In this document: piece by piece, positions 25,307-39,060 of the stretch
Numbering within the stretch: position 1 is the stretch's first letter
Layout of the letters: each line of letters opens with the position of its first letter
Assembly: GCF_037975245.1 (NCBI RefSeq)
Contig: NC_092570.1
Location: forward strand, 14,033,001 to 14,097,000
Length of the DNA: 64,000 nt
Origin: Apostichopus japonicus
Lineage: Eukaryota; Echinodermata; Holothuroidea; Aspidochirotida; Stichopodidae
Direction of reading: 5' to 3'
The notes under the pieces: generated by a model
What the model saw: only the letters and a program-made list of their open reading frames with translations
What the model was told of the DNA's origin: nothing
Database searches by the model: none
Position numbers and translations under genes: made by a program

Positions 25307-26180
25307 ATTTTAAAGAGTGCAAGGTTAAGTATACTTGTTCTCGAGCCTATAGGCCTAGCATACTGTAGGTTATAATTTACTACTAGTTAAGGCTAAAGCC
25401 TGGCAGCATTAATTACAATTTGCATTGTCTTAAAACTGAATTTTGTTTTTTCTCTCCACCATTTTGATCGAAATTTCAGAATATTCTATCACCTATTGTG
25501 TTTAAATAAGGACATATAGCCAGCTAGGCCTAGAATTATTACCAATTCGCCGAGAGTTTAACAATCGTATCGACGTTTCGATAACTAGTCTTTGGTCTAA
25601 TCTTTCACGCTTCTGATTACATTAGCCTAAAGCTCAGTCGTACGTTCAATACGTTGTCCTAATGTTTTGGTGTAAACGTAGGCAAGCGTCATTGTCAGTG
25701 ATACCATATATTCTAGATGGGGCATACAATATATAGGACAAGCTAATGGTAGTACTAACTAGCAGGTCTAGCATACACGTTCATAAAACAAATATTATAC
25801 AGACCATATCACTGTTGCCGAAACCAAATATCTTCTGAGCTTTCTTGTGTACTGGTCTGAGACATTACCATTGTCTAATCAATGTTGGTACAAATGGTGC
25901 TTTCCCTCCTATGTTTACAACGTTTGCCGACGAATTGCTTGATATCTATGGAGTGCCGTTTCTGCAACAGCCTAAAGCGTCACATAAATAAATTGCTACA
26001 TATCTCAGACAAAATGTGCTAGTAAGCACATATATGCCTAAACTAATATTATTAAAACCCCAGCTATGCCAGTATTGTGTGAACTTGAGATTATGTTATC
26101 GGTTTTGCCGCCAACTTTTAAAATACTATAAACTTACAACACAATGTTTCCAACATTTGTATAGGTTCCATGCTCCACAA
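25307..26180. other. AT-rich spacer, no feature recognised
   Basis: I found no coding exon, RNA gene or clear repeat boundary here. It may contain the RCBTB promoter or untranslated exon, since it lies upstream of that gene's start, but no specific element could be identified. Confidence 0.4.
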
Positions 26181-26289
26181 AATAATGTGTAAAAGTAAGT
26201 TGGGCTGATGTTTCGATCCTAGAAAGGATTTTCTTCAGAGGCTCAATGACAAGTAACAGTAACAGCAGGTACGAAAACATGCACAGAGT
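26180..26289 (-). mobile_element. Retroelement piece with hammerhead-like core
   Basis: On the minus strand 26238-26210 reads CTGAAGA, a short imperfect stem, then GGATCGAAAC. These match the invariant CUGANGA and GAAA blocks of hammerhead ribozymes. The same element type continues after 28747 (GACAGAAAGAAACAAACC...), because a hAT element inserted into it. Decayed relatives lie near 10325 and 10600. Confidence 0.45.
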
Positions 26290-28739
26290 CAGTGGCGTAG
26301 CTAGGATTTTTTGAGTGGGGGCCATGGGGGGCTGTTCTTTCTTGTGGGGGGCGGAGGTTACTATCTAAGCGGAGCTTGGTTGGCGCGGAGCGTACAGAGA
26401 AAATTTGAGAATTCAGCACCCCCCAGATCGCAGGAGATGGCACCTGTGAGGCAAAATAGCAACCAAAAAGATGTGCAACTTTGGTGACAGAAATGCAAAA
26501 AAAGTTTTTTTCTCTTTCATGCTGACTGGCCTTGCCAACTCAACCAGACTTTTAACTTGAGGGAAGTTGGCATCATTTGCAGGAATTTCAGAATTCCCAA
26601 TATTTTATATCTCTACCAGTGGTGGAAAATCATGTTTCGACAGTTTCGTGGCCATATAAAAGTGGTTTTGTGAAATATTCAATGACATATATTCATTTGA
26701 CTCGAGGCAATATATGAATACCTGCAGGGGGCGGCGATCTGTTTCAAATATTGGGGGGGGGGGACATCTGCTTGGATGCAGGCGAATTACTATCAAAGCC
26801 GAGCGCCACCATTAGTTGGCGCGCAGCGTACAAGAAAATTTCTGGTTTTGATAGCCCCCCAGATCACCGAAAGTGGCACTTCTCGGGCTTGAAAATGACC
26901 AACCATGCAGATGTACACTTTTGCCTGAGAACCAAGTTTTTCCTAATAGTTTTTTTTTTCATTGATAACCTTTTTTCAAGATTGTCACCAGTCACAAATC
27001 ATGTTCGACCTCATTGCATCTCCTGTGGATCATTGCTTTTGTAGGTAATTCTACGTAACGCCCCACAATACCCGTCAGCCCCACTTTTCAAGGTTTTAAG
27101 CCCATTATTTGTTCAGAATTCGAATAATAAATTCACTTCAAAACATACCCATAATGTTGCACAAAATTTCATCTATGGACAACCAATATAGAAAAAAAAA
27201 CCTCAACCACTAACAGACCGGTCAAAATTGCACGAGTAGAGGGAAGTATGATGAAGAATGTTGGTCAAGGAATTTTCGAAAATTCAGACACAGTTAATTT
27301 ATTGGTGTACAAATATTAAAACCTCTTATAACGGCTACTATAAAACTTCGATATCATAGAAAATACCAAAAAAATATGCTCGATGGGGAGGGCGGTCTCC
27401 ACCCCTTCACCCCCCCCCCCTTCCTTGGCTACGCACCTGCGGTTAGAAATCTTGTAGGAAACAGGCCAAATGGAAACCCAGTGAACCCATATCGATGTGG
27501 ATCATATTTATGATTATACGTACTTACACTCAGTGGCGTAGGAAGGTACTTTTGAGTGGGGGGGGGGGCTGAAGAATGATGGCCGGCCTGGGGGAGGGGT
27601 CTAAAAGGGGTGGAATTTTTTGCATTTCCAGGTAGCCTCAGATGCAATTTGGTGCAATATAGCACACTTCAACACCCACTCCATTTTGTAAACTTAATTT
27701 TGTATTTTCACCAGGCCTTAGATGCAATTTGGTGCTCCAAATGAGATTTTTTTCTCATTTGGAAATGAAAAAGGGGTTTTCTGACTTGCGAAGCGGGGGT
27801 GCGGAATGGTACTTCCGCCCCTCCACATTTTTCACTGGGGGGGGGGCTGGCGCCCCCCAGCCCCCCCCCCCGGTTCCTACGCCCTTGCTTACACTCATAC
27901 ACAAGATGCAAACCAAATTTCATTACGGATGCGGTCCGTCTAGCTATTCATTTCGAGAAAAAAAAAGTAAAAACTACTTTCGGTCATATATAGTAACAAA
28001 TTGTGACACGGTTAGACAGGCGCTTTGCGAGGAATTGCCAAGGGAGGGGCAAAGCTTGTACCCAGACTTTCTAAGCGTAGCGCCACCATAAGTTGGCGCG
28101 AAGCGCAAAAGAAAATTTTGGCCGAAAATGCCTCCCAGATCGCTGGAAATTGCACTTTCCAGGCCTTGTAAGTTGCATCTAAGCATTTTCTATTTTGAAA
28201 TTACTAGCGATATCATAAAAAAATACAAAACATATGCTTAACAAAAACTATGCCACCAAATATTGGGGGGGGGGGGGTATTATATAGATACTATATACCC
28301 CACCTAAAATATTATGAATACCTGATACCTCGGCTCAGTACAAACGGAGCCAATCTTTTGATAGATTGTTGCGTTAGGTGGAAGCACTGAACATATTTTC
28401 AGCAGATATCGATATCACGCAGCACAACAAGGTTCGTGGTGTATGGTCGCAATCGTCGCATCGACCATTGCCATGCCATGCTGTGTGACCATTCCCATGA
28501 TTACTACAGATATTGTATTATTCTTATTCTGCCAGATGCAGACGAGAAAATTGTGTAACTCTATTTCCCAAATTATTGAACAAAGAATATTAGTGATGAG
28601 TGTTTTTTTTTTTACAACATTTTTTTTACCCCATTCCCAGTGGGGGCCAGTGGGGGGCCAGTGGGGGGCCAGTGGGGGGCCAGCCGATTTCATGGGGGCC
28701 TCGGCCCAACAGGCCCCCCCCCCCGTAGCTACGCCACTG
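26290..28739. mobile_element. hAT-type non-autonomous element, 2.45 kb, 8-bp TSD
   Basis: The left end CAGTGGCGTAGCTAGG and right end GTAGCTACGCCACTG are inverted repeats. They are flanked on both sides by the same 8 bp, CACAGAGT (26282-26289 and 28740-28747). CAGNG termini with an 8-bp duplication are the hAT signature. No transposase is encoded. The interior is a mosaic: three partial copies of an AGCGGAGCGCCACC-type segment (about 26360, 26800 and 28080), long G or C runs, and a complete nested MITE at 27531-27887. Confidence 0.85.
27531..27887 (+). mobile_element. hAT MITE nested in the larger element
   Basis: It starts CAGTGGCGTAGGAAGG and ends GGTTCCTACGCCCTTG, imperfect terminal inverted repeats, flanked by CTTACACT on both sides (27523-27530 and 27888-27895). 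It is 357 bp with no coding capacity. Relatives lie at 30571-30869, 31078-31191, ~41215-41533 and 56137-56459. Confidence 0.9.
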
Positions 28740-28747
28740 CACAGAGT

Positions 28748-29420
28748 ACAGACAGAAAGAAACAAACCAACAGGGGAAGAGGAGAGGTAGGAGATAAACT
28801 GAAGAGGGACAAAGAGAGGATTAAGGGAAGAGGGTAGGGAATAAACTAGAAGAAGGACACAGACAGGAAGGTGAGGAGAAAATTAAAGGGGTGGAAGAAA
28901 GCTACGAGAAGAGGAGTGACATGGGGAACAAGGGGAGATGGAAGTGGGGGGGGCAGAAGAAAAGTTAGTCATGTCCTCCCTGAATGTTGAGCCCATGAGA
29001 TTGAATGGTGCGAAGGCGTTGGCATCCACAGTCTCTGTCTGCTGATTCGTACTAGGTCAGGACGGCTACCTTAGTATTCAATCCCCTGTAGGGACATTTC
29101 ATTAATGGTATGGTTGGGAAGGTTAAAGTGGTCCACAAAACAACTCAGAAATTGTGAGTGTTTATAGTAAACAATTCAGCTATTTAGTGAAGTATTATGT
29201 AATGCAACAGAGGCAGCAAGACATGTCAGGAAGGAAATTTGATAACTCCTCCGCGAAGAAACGCTTCTAATAAAGACAAAACAGTCAGCAAACGGTCCAT
29301 ACGTTACGTTACTATATTCAAACTTGTGTTTTGGTGCATAAGCGGTTGCACAATACTCAAGGTAAAAGTACAATGCTACACATACCTACACTTAATTCGA
29401 TGTAACCCCTTCACGTATTC
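28748..29420. other. Purine-rich and unassigned sequence
   Basis: 28750-28950 is strongly purine-rich on the plus strand (GAAGAGG, AGGGAGA-type) and appears to continue the retroelement interrupted by the hAT insertion. 28950-29420 shows no recognised feature. A missing N-terminal exon of the downstream THAP-domain remnant would be expected around here, but none was convincing. Confidence 0.4.
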
Positions 29421-29433
29421 TTGATATTTTATA

Positions 29434-29440
<7 letters not shown>

Positions 29441-29529
<89 letters not shown>
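29441..29529. repeat. (TA)n microsatellite
   Basis: About 45 TA units directly precede the SINE at 29530. Reading frames through it are artefacts of period 2. Confidence 0.95.
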
Positions 29530-29848
<319 letters not shown>

Positions 29849-29875
29849 AGTGTCAATAAATGTTAGTCTGCATGT

Positions 29876-30020
29876 ATTGGCCCCAAGTTAAATCATACAA
29901 GTTTCAAAAAGTACTTTCCTCGAAGTCTTTACTGACCAAATTGTTCTCAGACATAAATGAATACACAGACTGAATGTCCCAGTGGAATTAATTTCCTCCC
30001 AGATTGTAGTAATAACAGTT
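29876..30020 (+). repeat. Dispersed repeat X, copy 1
   Basis: Contains the family's landmarks AGTACTTTCCT, AATTGTTCTCAGACAT and GAATGTCC..GTGG. Other copies lie near 46540-46740 and 48215-48440 (+), and 49300-49560, 50800-51030 and 57100-57320 (-). No ends or coding capacity were identified. Confidence 0.6.
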
Positions 30021-30570
30021 GAAGAATTTTAGCAAATGCTTTAGTATCAGTTCCCCAAAACTTTACAGCTATGGTCTAGACTTCTGCATATAACAAATAT
30101 TGCATCAAGTAAAAAAAAAATTCTCTTTTATGTTTAGGTGTTCACCGACTGTGGGTCCAGTTTTCAAGACGTGCAGACATACAGGGTACAACTGCTGAAT
30201 ATTTGAACAGAACGCTCCGAATTTGTAGAAGTCACTTTGAAGACTCGCAAATTCTTTCAAATGGCAGACTGGTATGGAATTATGCAGTTCCAACAAAGTT
30301 CTTAGTACCAAATCCACCCCCAAAAGTACAAGGAAAGAGAAAACGTAGAAAACAGCTCCGCAGAAACCAAAAAATGAACCTCTTTCAAGGTAATTGACTA
30401 ACCAATGATGAACATAGCTTCTTTAATAACGGGACATAAATCTACTTTTTATAATTTCCTTTTGCTTGTCTTCACGTTCATTGTTCCTGTCATGTGTACA
30501 GAATCAAGCATTGGTATATAAAGTAAACAGGCAAATAGCCTAAATTCAGAGGTCTTCCCGTACTGGCGTT

Positions 30571-30869
30571 CAGTGGCGTAGGAAGGTACTTTTGAGTGGG
30601 GGGCTGAAGAATGATGGCCGGCCTGGGGGAGGGGTCTAATATAGCACACTTCAACACCCACTCCATCTGTAAATAATTTTGCATTTTCACCTGGCCATAG
30701 ATGCAATTTGGTGCTCCAAATGAGATTTTTTCTCATTTGGAAATGAAAAAGGGGTTTTCTGACTTGCGAAGCGGGGGGGGGGGCGGAATGATACTTCCGC
30801 CCCTCCATATTTTTCACTGGGTTGCTGGCGCCCCCAAGCCCCAGGTTCCCCCCGGTTCCTACGCCCTTG
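30571..30869 (+). mobile_element. hAT MITE in the THAP-gene intron
   Basis: Same family as 27531-27887: starts CAGTGGCGTAGGAAGG, ends GGTTCCTACGCCCTTG. It is flanked by perfect 8-bp duplications CTGGCGTT (30563-30570 and 30870-30877). It is 299 bp and lies in the intron between the two THAP-remnant exons. Confidence 0.92.
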
Positions 30870-31077
30870 CTGGCGTTGCACTCCCAAGAGTATGATGACT
30901 CAAGGGAGAGTAGGATTCTTGAAATAGAAATGTTGTATAAAATGGAGATCTTGATTAGTTTTAAATAACTACTGTTAAATATACTTCTCTGAGATGCATT
31001 GAAATCAATCATGTTCATTTCTTCATTTTATTTCAGGTATTTCTTGCAGCAGATTCCTAGTAGCCCTTGACTATACT

Positions 31078-31191
31078 CAAGGGCGTAGGAAAATCCAAAG
31101 GGGAGGGGACACCCCCTCCCCTTAGACCCCTCCCCCAGGCCGGCCATCAGTCTTCAGCCCCCCCACTCAAAAGTACCTTCCTACGCCACTG
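31078..31191 (-). mobile_element. Short hAT MITE inserted in a coding exon
   Basis: A 114-bp deleted copy in reverse orientation: CAAGGGCGTAGGAA at the left and TTCCTACGCCACTG at the right. It is flanked by ACTATACT (31070-31077) and ACCATACT (31192-31199), an 8-bp duplication with one mismatch. Removing it with one target copy restores an open frame across the exon (..VALDY|TYALS..). Confidence 0.88.
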
Positions 31192-31801
31192 ACCATACTT
31201 ACGCTTTGTCAGCTAAGGCAAGAGCCAGTGGTACCACAAGTAATGCAGGACTGTCCCTAGGCAGACAACCCAGTGGAAAGCATGCAGGGAAACAGGTGAA
31301 AATTGCACCAGCCAGTTCAAAAGAAAAAAAAACTACAACGGCATCTAATTTATTGCATACGTTACATACACAGGAATACATCATTCGTGAAAATTGTAAC
31401 CAGCAACTAATGTATGTAAACCGTCAAGGACTATACGTACATGAAAAGGGAATTTATTTTACTGCTGGTGAAGATCTCCAATGGTTTCAGTTTTTATTTC
31501 TTAATGTTGATGAAAAATCCAGTCTTGTTGAAACTGAAATATTGTATCTCCTTTTCTTATGTTAATAATAAATCTACACACAAAAGACCAGCCTTAGCTG
31601 AGTACATAGCAGTAAATTCCGGATATCTCAAATGTCTTATTACTTAATTGCCTGATAACATTCTTACATAAATGAAAAGAAAATATGTACTGTGTTTGAT
31701 TATATTTATATTTATTTCTGACACTACAATCTAAAGGAAGAAGCTAGTGGACATCCCATAAATTCTTCATTCATTGTAAAGACATTTTTTTTTTATTACA
31801 G

Positions 31802-31925
31802 ACTGAAGGCAATATGGCAAAAGAATGACAGAAGTTTACAGGCTCGATTGTGCGCTATAATGGAAAACGAACTAATACTTCCTGCTGGATTATTAGTGAT
31901 TCATGAAATTTGCTGTGATAAATAA
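31802..31925 (+). CDS. Possible terminal exon (unassigned)
   Basis: After a strong acceptor (poly-T, ATTACAG at 31801) one frame stays open for 40 codons to a stop at 31923-31925, giving LKAIWQKNDRSLQARLCAIM and more. It could be an alternative 3' exon of the THAP-domain gene, entered in phase 2. I did not find a good matching donor, and the peptide is not recognised. Confidence 0.3.
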
Positions 31926-32291
31926 ATCTGTTGAAACTAGAATATATGGATTTTTGTCAATATAAAGTTTCACATCCTCAAAAGTGAGAATAATGCAATA
32001 ACTGTAATCTTGAGCATTTGTTTTTCAACCTTAAGAAACCCCATCATAGAATTCATATCTTCATGACTGCCTTTGAATACAAAGAATGCAAAACTCCCAT
32101 TATTTATGAGCAAGAAGGTTCTCTCATAATGGCAATACCCGGCGCCGTTAGAAATAGGAGATACCGAGTGATTGGCTCTGTGTATCACATGACTCTCGTT
32201 TAAGCGATACATCCAAGCACACAGTAAATCAACAAAGTGACGTTTCTTTCCGAAGGTGGAAATATCTTTGGCTTATATTAGACATCTTTGT

Positions 32292-35667
<3,376 letters not shown>

Positions 35668-35944
35668 TCTTCTGATTGGTGAAATTGAAGGAACATGTAG
35701 GCTCTGATATACTTATATCGGTCTATACGAAATTTCGGTGTGAGATTGTCAGTATATATATATATATACATCTAGTCACACGTACAGTATCTTGAATATA
35801 CAATACCTAAACCCACAATGTATTAATAATTAACCCGTCTGCACACCAACCCTATATACGTATGATGGATCATGCTAAAATATTTCCATTGTTTACTTAA
35901 GTCACCCTTCTTGAATATTCATTTGGTTCCTAACTTGTTGCAAC

Positions 35945-36610
35945 CAGGCGCGGCGGAACGGGAAAATTATTGGGGGGGGGGGGCTAATGTGTGGAGACTA
36001 TCTAAGCGGAGCGCCACCATCGGTTGGCGCGGAGCGGTCAAGAAAATTTTGGGTTTTTCAAACCCCAAGATGGCCGGAAACGGCACTTCCCGAGTGTTTT
36101 ATGCTGCGAATACCTAGCCCTAAAATATGGGTCTCAAGCCTGCAATTTCTCAGATTGCACGTAAAAATCTGTAAAAACATTGTAATTTGTATATTCGATG
36201 GTGTTTTAAGAGAGTAGCTATTACTCGTAGTGTACTCGCAAAGACGCTTTTTGAGTGTAGTAAGGGGATGTTGAAGAACTGGCTGAAATGAGGCAAGTCA
36301 TTGGCCTAAGACGAAGTTGTGTTGCGCTTACCCGTACTCACACTCACTGCTTCCACTTTTCACGGGGCGTGAAGACGCGCTTGGGGTGACAATGTGGTCT
36401 ATAGCCAGGGGACGGGCCGAGGGTCCCCCAGCATTAACTAAAATTATTACACCTATATAGTATTCGTGTGCATCGGACAGATCGACAAGTATGCATTGAA
36501 AAGTGGGCAGATACACGTTTCGGAGCCTTGGTAAATATTTGGGGGGGGTGGGGCTTATCATGCATTTTCTCCCTCAACTTTTTCATTGGGGGAGCCCCCC
36601 CCCTCAAGCC
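35945..36610. repeat. G-rich repeat with AGCGGAGCGCCACC segment
   Basis: A segment at 36000-36100 matches the interior of the hAT elements at 26290-28739 and 33312-33691 (AGCGGAGCGCCACCATCGGTTGG, in part). The left border may be CAGGCGCGGCGG at 35946. The right border is unclear, so this is a partial or diverged copy. Confidence 0.5.
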
Positions 36611-36939
36611 CCCCGTGTGAGGTGAATATTTATGATGTGAATATTTATGTCTATGTGTCGTTCTAATCCTTGAATATGCAGCTCAGATTTGGGACCCTTA
36701 TAAGGTCTCAGACCAAGATGAAACAGAAAAAATTCAAAGGAATGCAGCACGTTTTGTAACTCCTGAGCCCTAGTCTTGAGGTGTTTAAAGCAAAGATTGC
36801 CCACGTAATGTTACCAGCACTGCGGCCCTGCGTACCAACATCCTCGTTGTGATACCCGATGTATGTGTACACCATTAGCTCAGTACAGTTTCTGCATTGG
36901 TTCGTTATGAAGTACAGATTTAAGTATGTAGTCTGGGCG

Positions 36940-38007
36940 GGAGCAGCTCGATGTTCATAAGGTCCGTTATTCATAAGGTTCATTGGTCATAAGATTCGTT
37001 ATTCAAAAGGTTCATTGTTCATTAGGTTCGTTATCCATAATTAGAACTTAAAACGGTTCTTTAGTCATAAGGTTCGTTATTCATAATCGAAAAAAAGGTT
37101 CGTTATTCAAAATTAGAAAAAAAGGTTCGTTATTCATAATCGAAATAAAAGGTTCGTTGTTCATAATCGAAAAAAGATTTCGTTATTCATAATCGAAAAA
37201 AGGGTTCGTTATTCATAATCGAAAAAAAGGTTCGTTATTCATAATCGAAAAAAGGGTTCGTTATTCAAAATCGAAAAAAAGGTTCGTTATTCATAATCCC
37301 CCAAAAAAAGGTTCGTTACTCATAATTGAAAAAAGAGGTTCGTTTTTCATAATTGGCAAAAAGGTTCGTTTTTCATAATTTGCCCACAGGAGAATTTGTT
37401 CATTACCTTTTTGGGGGAGGGGGTGGAGGAGGGGGAGGGTCGCTCCACCCTGCTTTTTTTTGTGCTGTTATAAATACTGGATCATTTTCCGATTATGAAA
37501 AACGGACCTTTTTTGCTATTATGAACATCGAACCTTTTATCCAATTATGTAAAACAAAACTTTTTTGCTGTTATGAATAACGAACCTTTTTTCCGATTAT
37601 GCATAACGGACCATTTTTCCTATTATGAATATCGCACCTTTTTTCCGATTATGTCAAACGGACCTTTTTACCTATTTTGAATATCGCACTCTTTTTCAGA
37701 TTATGAATAACGAACCTTTTTTCCTATTATGAACATCGAAACCTTTCTTCAGATTATGAATAACGGACCTTTTTTGCTATTATGAACATCGAAACCTTTC
37801 TTCAGATTATGAATAACGGACCTTTTTTGCTATTACGAATATCGAACCTTTTTTTCATATTATGAATAACGGACCTTATGAACAATGACCCCTTTATATT
37901 ATGAATAACGAACCTATTTTTCCCGAAATAATGCACGTTATGAATAACGAACCTTATGAACAATGACCCTTATGAATAATGGTCCTTATGAATATCGGGC
38001 TGACCCC
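36940..38007. mobile_element. Foldback element of 25-bp repeats, 9-bp TSD
   Basis: The left arm (~36950-37375) is a tandem series of GGTTCGTTATTCATAATCG plus an A run. The right arm (~37485-37990) is the reverse complement in series. A loop of roughly 100 bp, rich in G, lies between. Outer ends GGAGCAGCTCGATGTTCATA and GGGGTCAGCCCGATATTCAT (right end, reversed) are related. Both flanks carry GTCTGGGCG (36931-36939 and 38008-38016). A 9-bp duplication suggests a Mutator-like foldback element; no transposase is present. Confidence 0.85.
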
Positions 38008-38559
38008 GTCTGGGCGTCCTCTTCTCAAAATGGCCGCCTCCATCGCGTAAAAGCTAGGCTATAATAAACTAATGTTGTTTGAATGGTAACTACCATGCGA
38101 CTGTTATTTGATATTTGAGGAATGATGATGTTAATCGGTCGTTGAGGAATGCACAGTTAAAGTTCCTTGAAACGATACCATAGAAAATATTTCTAGGAAC
38201 TTTTGGATTTGGTTTGAGTTTTTAAATATCTCTACCTATAGTTGCATATTTTCTTGAGTTTCAGTTTCATTCAGTATTTAATATACCTGATTTGATAATC
38301 CTTTTGAATGTATTGACATATTTCATGATGCATCATATTTATAAATGTTTTTCCTATTTTTTATATTTTTTTATGGCAAACACCGTTCACACTGTTGCTG
38401 TTTGCTCCTTCGCCCTTTACTTTTATTTGTATTCTTATGCTTATCCTTTCACTGATTTCTTTGAACTCACTGGCCATTAAACCCAGTGATATTCTGGAAC
38501 CGTAATACTGAGACGAAAGATAAAATTTGCTTGTTTGTTTCATTTTGTTCGAGTCTCCA

Positions 38560-39060
38560 CATATGTTATGTAGTATCACGGGAAAAAAACACGCGTTTAA
38601 ATCGCCGTTTTCGGTCTGTAATTGCGACGTAAATTCCGAGTTCCAGCCTGTTTCCGTTACGTTTCCACTCCTGAAACTAGTGATTAAGGTAAGCTTACGA
38701 CCCAACTTAAACGCGTGAGTTTTCCGCGTTCGCGATGACTTATTTACCGAGTACGCGGTGACCGTAAACGCCAAGTGTCATCCAAATACGGTGAAGCTCA
38801 CTTAATCGTGCGGTATCAGAGAAGGGTAATCTTTACGTTTCCGGTCACAATTACAACAGATTCGCTACCTTAAACATGACCGTTAATCTGGAGTTTACGT
38901 TTGAATCCAGCAGTAAACTTCTCGCATTGATCATCGTAAACGCCATGATTACACCAATATATACGGAGAAACGTGGTCATCGTAAACACATTACTTACGA
39001 CCAATACAGGGGCTGGGCTTATTCGCCACGTTTAGGGAGTCTTAATCGGGTTGATTAGGC
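38560..39060. repeat. CGTAA-rich degenerate repeat, isolated block
   Basis: Dense in TAAACG, CGTAA, TTTACG and their complements at irregular 20-40 bp spacing, like the blocks at 51120-52074 and 57400-58374 but more diverged and partly inverted. A frame of 137 codons on the minus strand is probably incidental. Confidence 0.5.

Larger units (their letters stand above)
30138..31565 (+). pseudogene. THAP-domain gene remnant, exon broken by a MITE
   Basis: Exon 30138-30389 encodes the second half of a THAP DNA-binding domain: a Trp followed by RICRSHFED (the Cys-His pair of the C2CH zinc site), then AVPTKF and a basic stretch. It splices in phase to an exon starting 31037 (acceptor TTTCAG) that, apart from an insertion at 31078-31199, continues to a stop at 31565 and includes HEKGIYFTAGEDLQWFQFLF. 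The insertion is a hAT MITE plus one duplicated target copy (122 bp), which brings an in-frame stop and a frameshift. The N-terminal half of the THAP domain (first Cys pair) was not found upstream. THAP proteins are DNA-binding factors, some derived from P-type transposases. I judge this copy non-functional unless the MITE is spliced out or absent from other alleles. Confidence 0.6.

Noticed and set aside
27438-27438. Right end of a separate element (CTTGGCTACGCACCTG) starting at 26290
   Set aside because: The bases after 27437 do not repeat the 26282-26289 flank, whereas those after 28739 do; 28739 is the better right boundary.
30449-31018. 189-codon frame on the minus strand
   Set aside because: It runs through a hAT MITE, antisense to the THAP remnant. 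Parts recur in frames over other MITE copies (27429-27665, 56122-56358).
38361-38774. 137-codon minus-strand frame with a THAFKL stretch resembling the Ig-like protein tail
   Set aside because: Both lie in CGTAA-rich repeat sequence; the similarity is from the repeat and no gene features accompany the frame.
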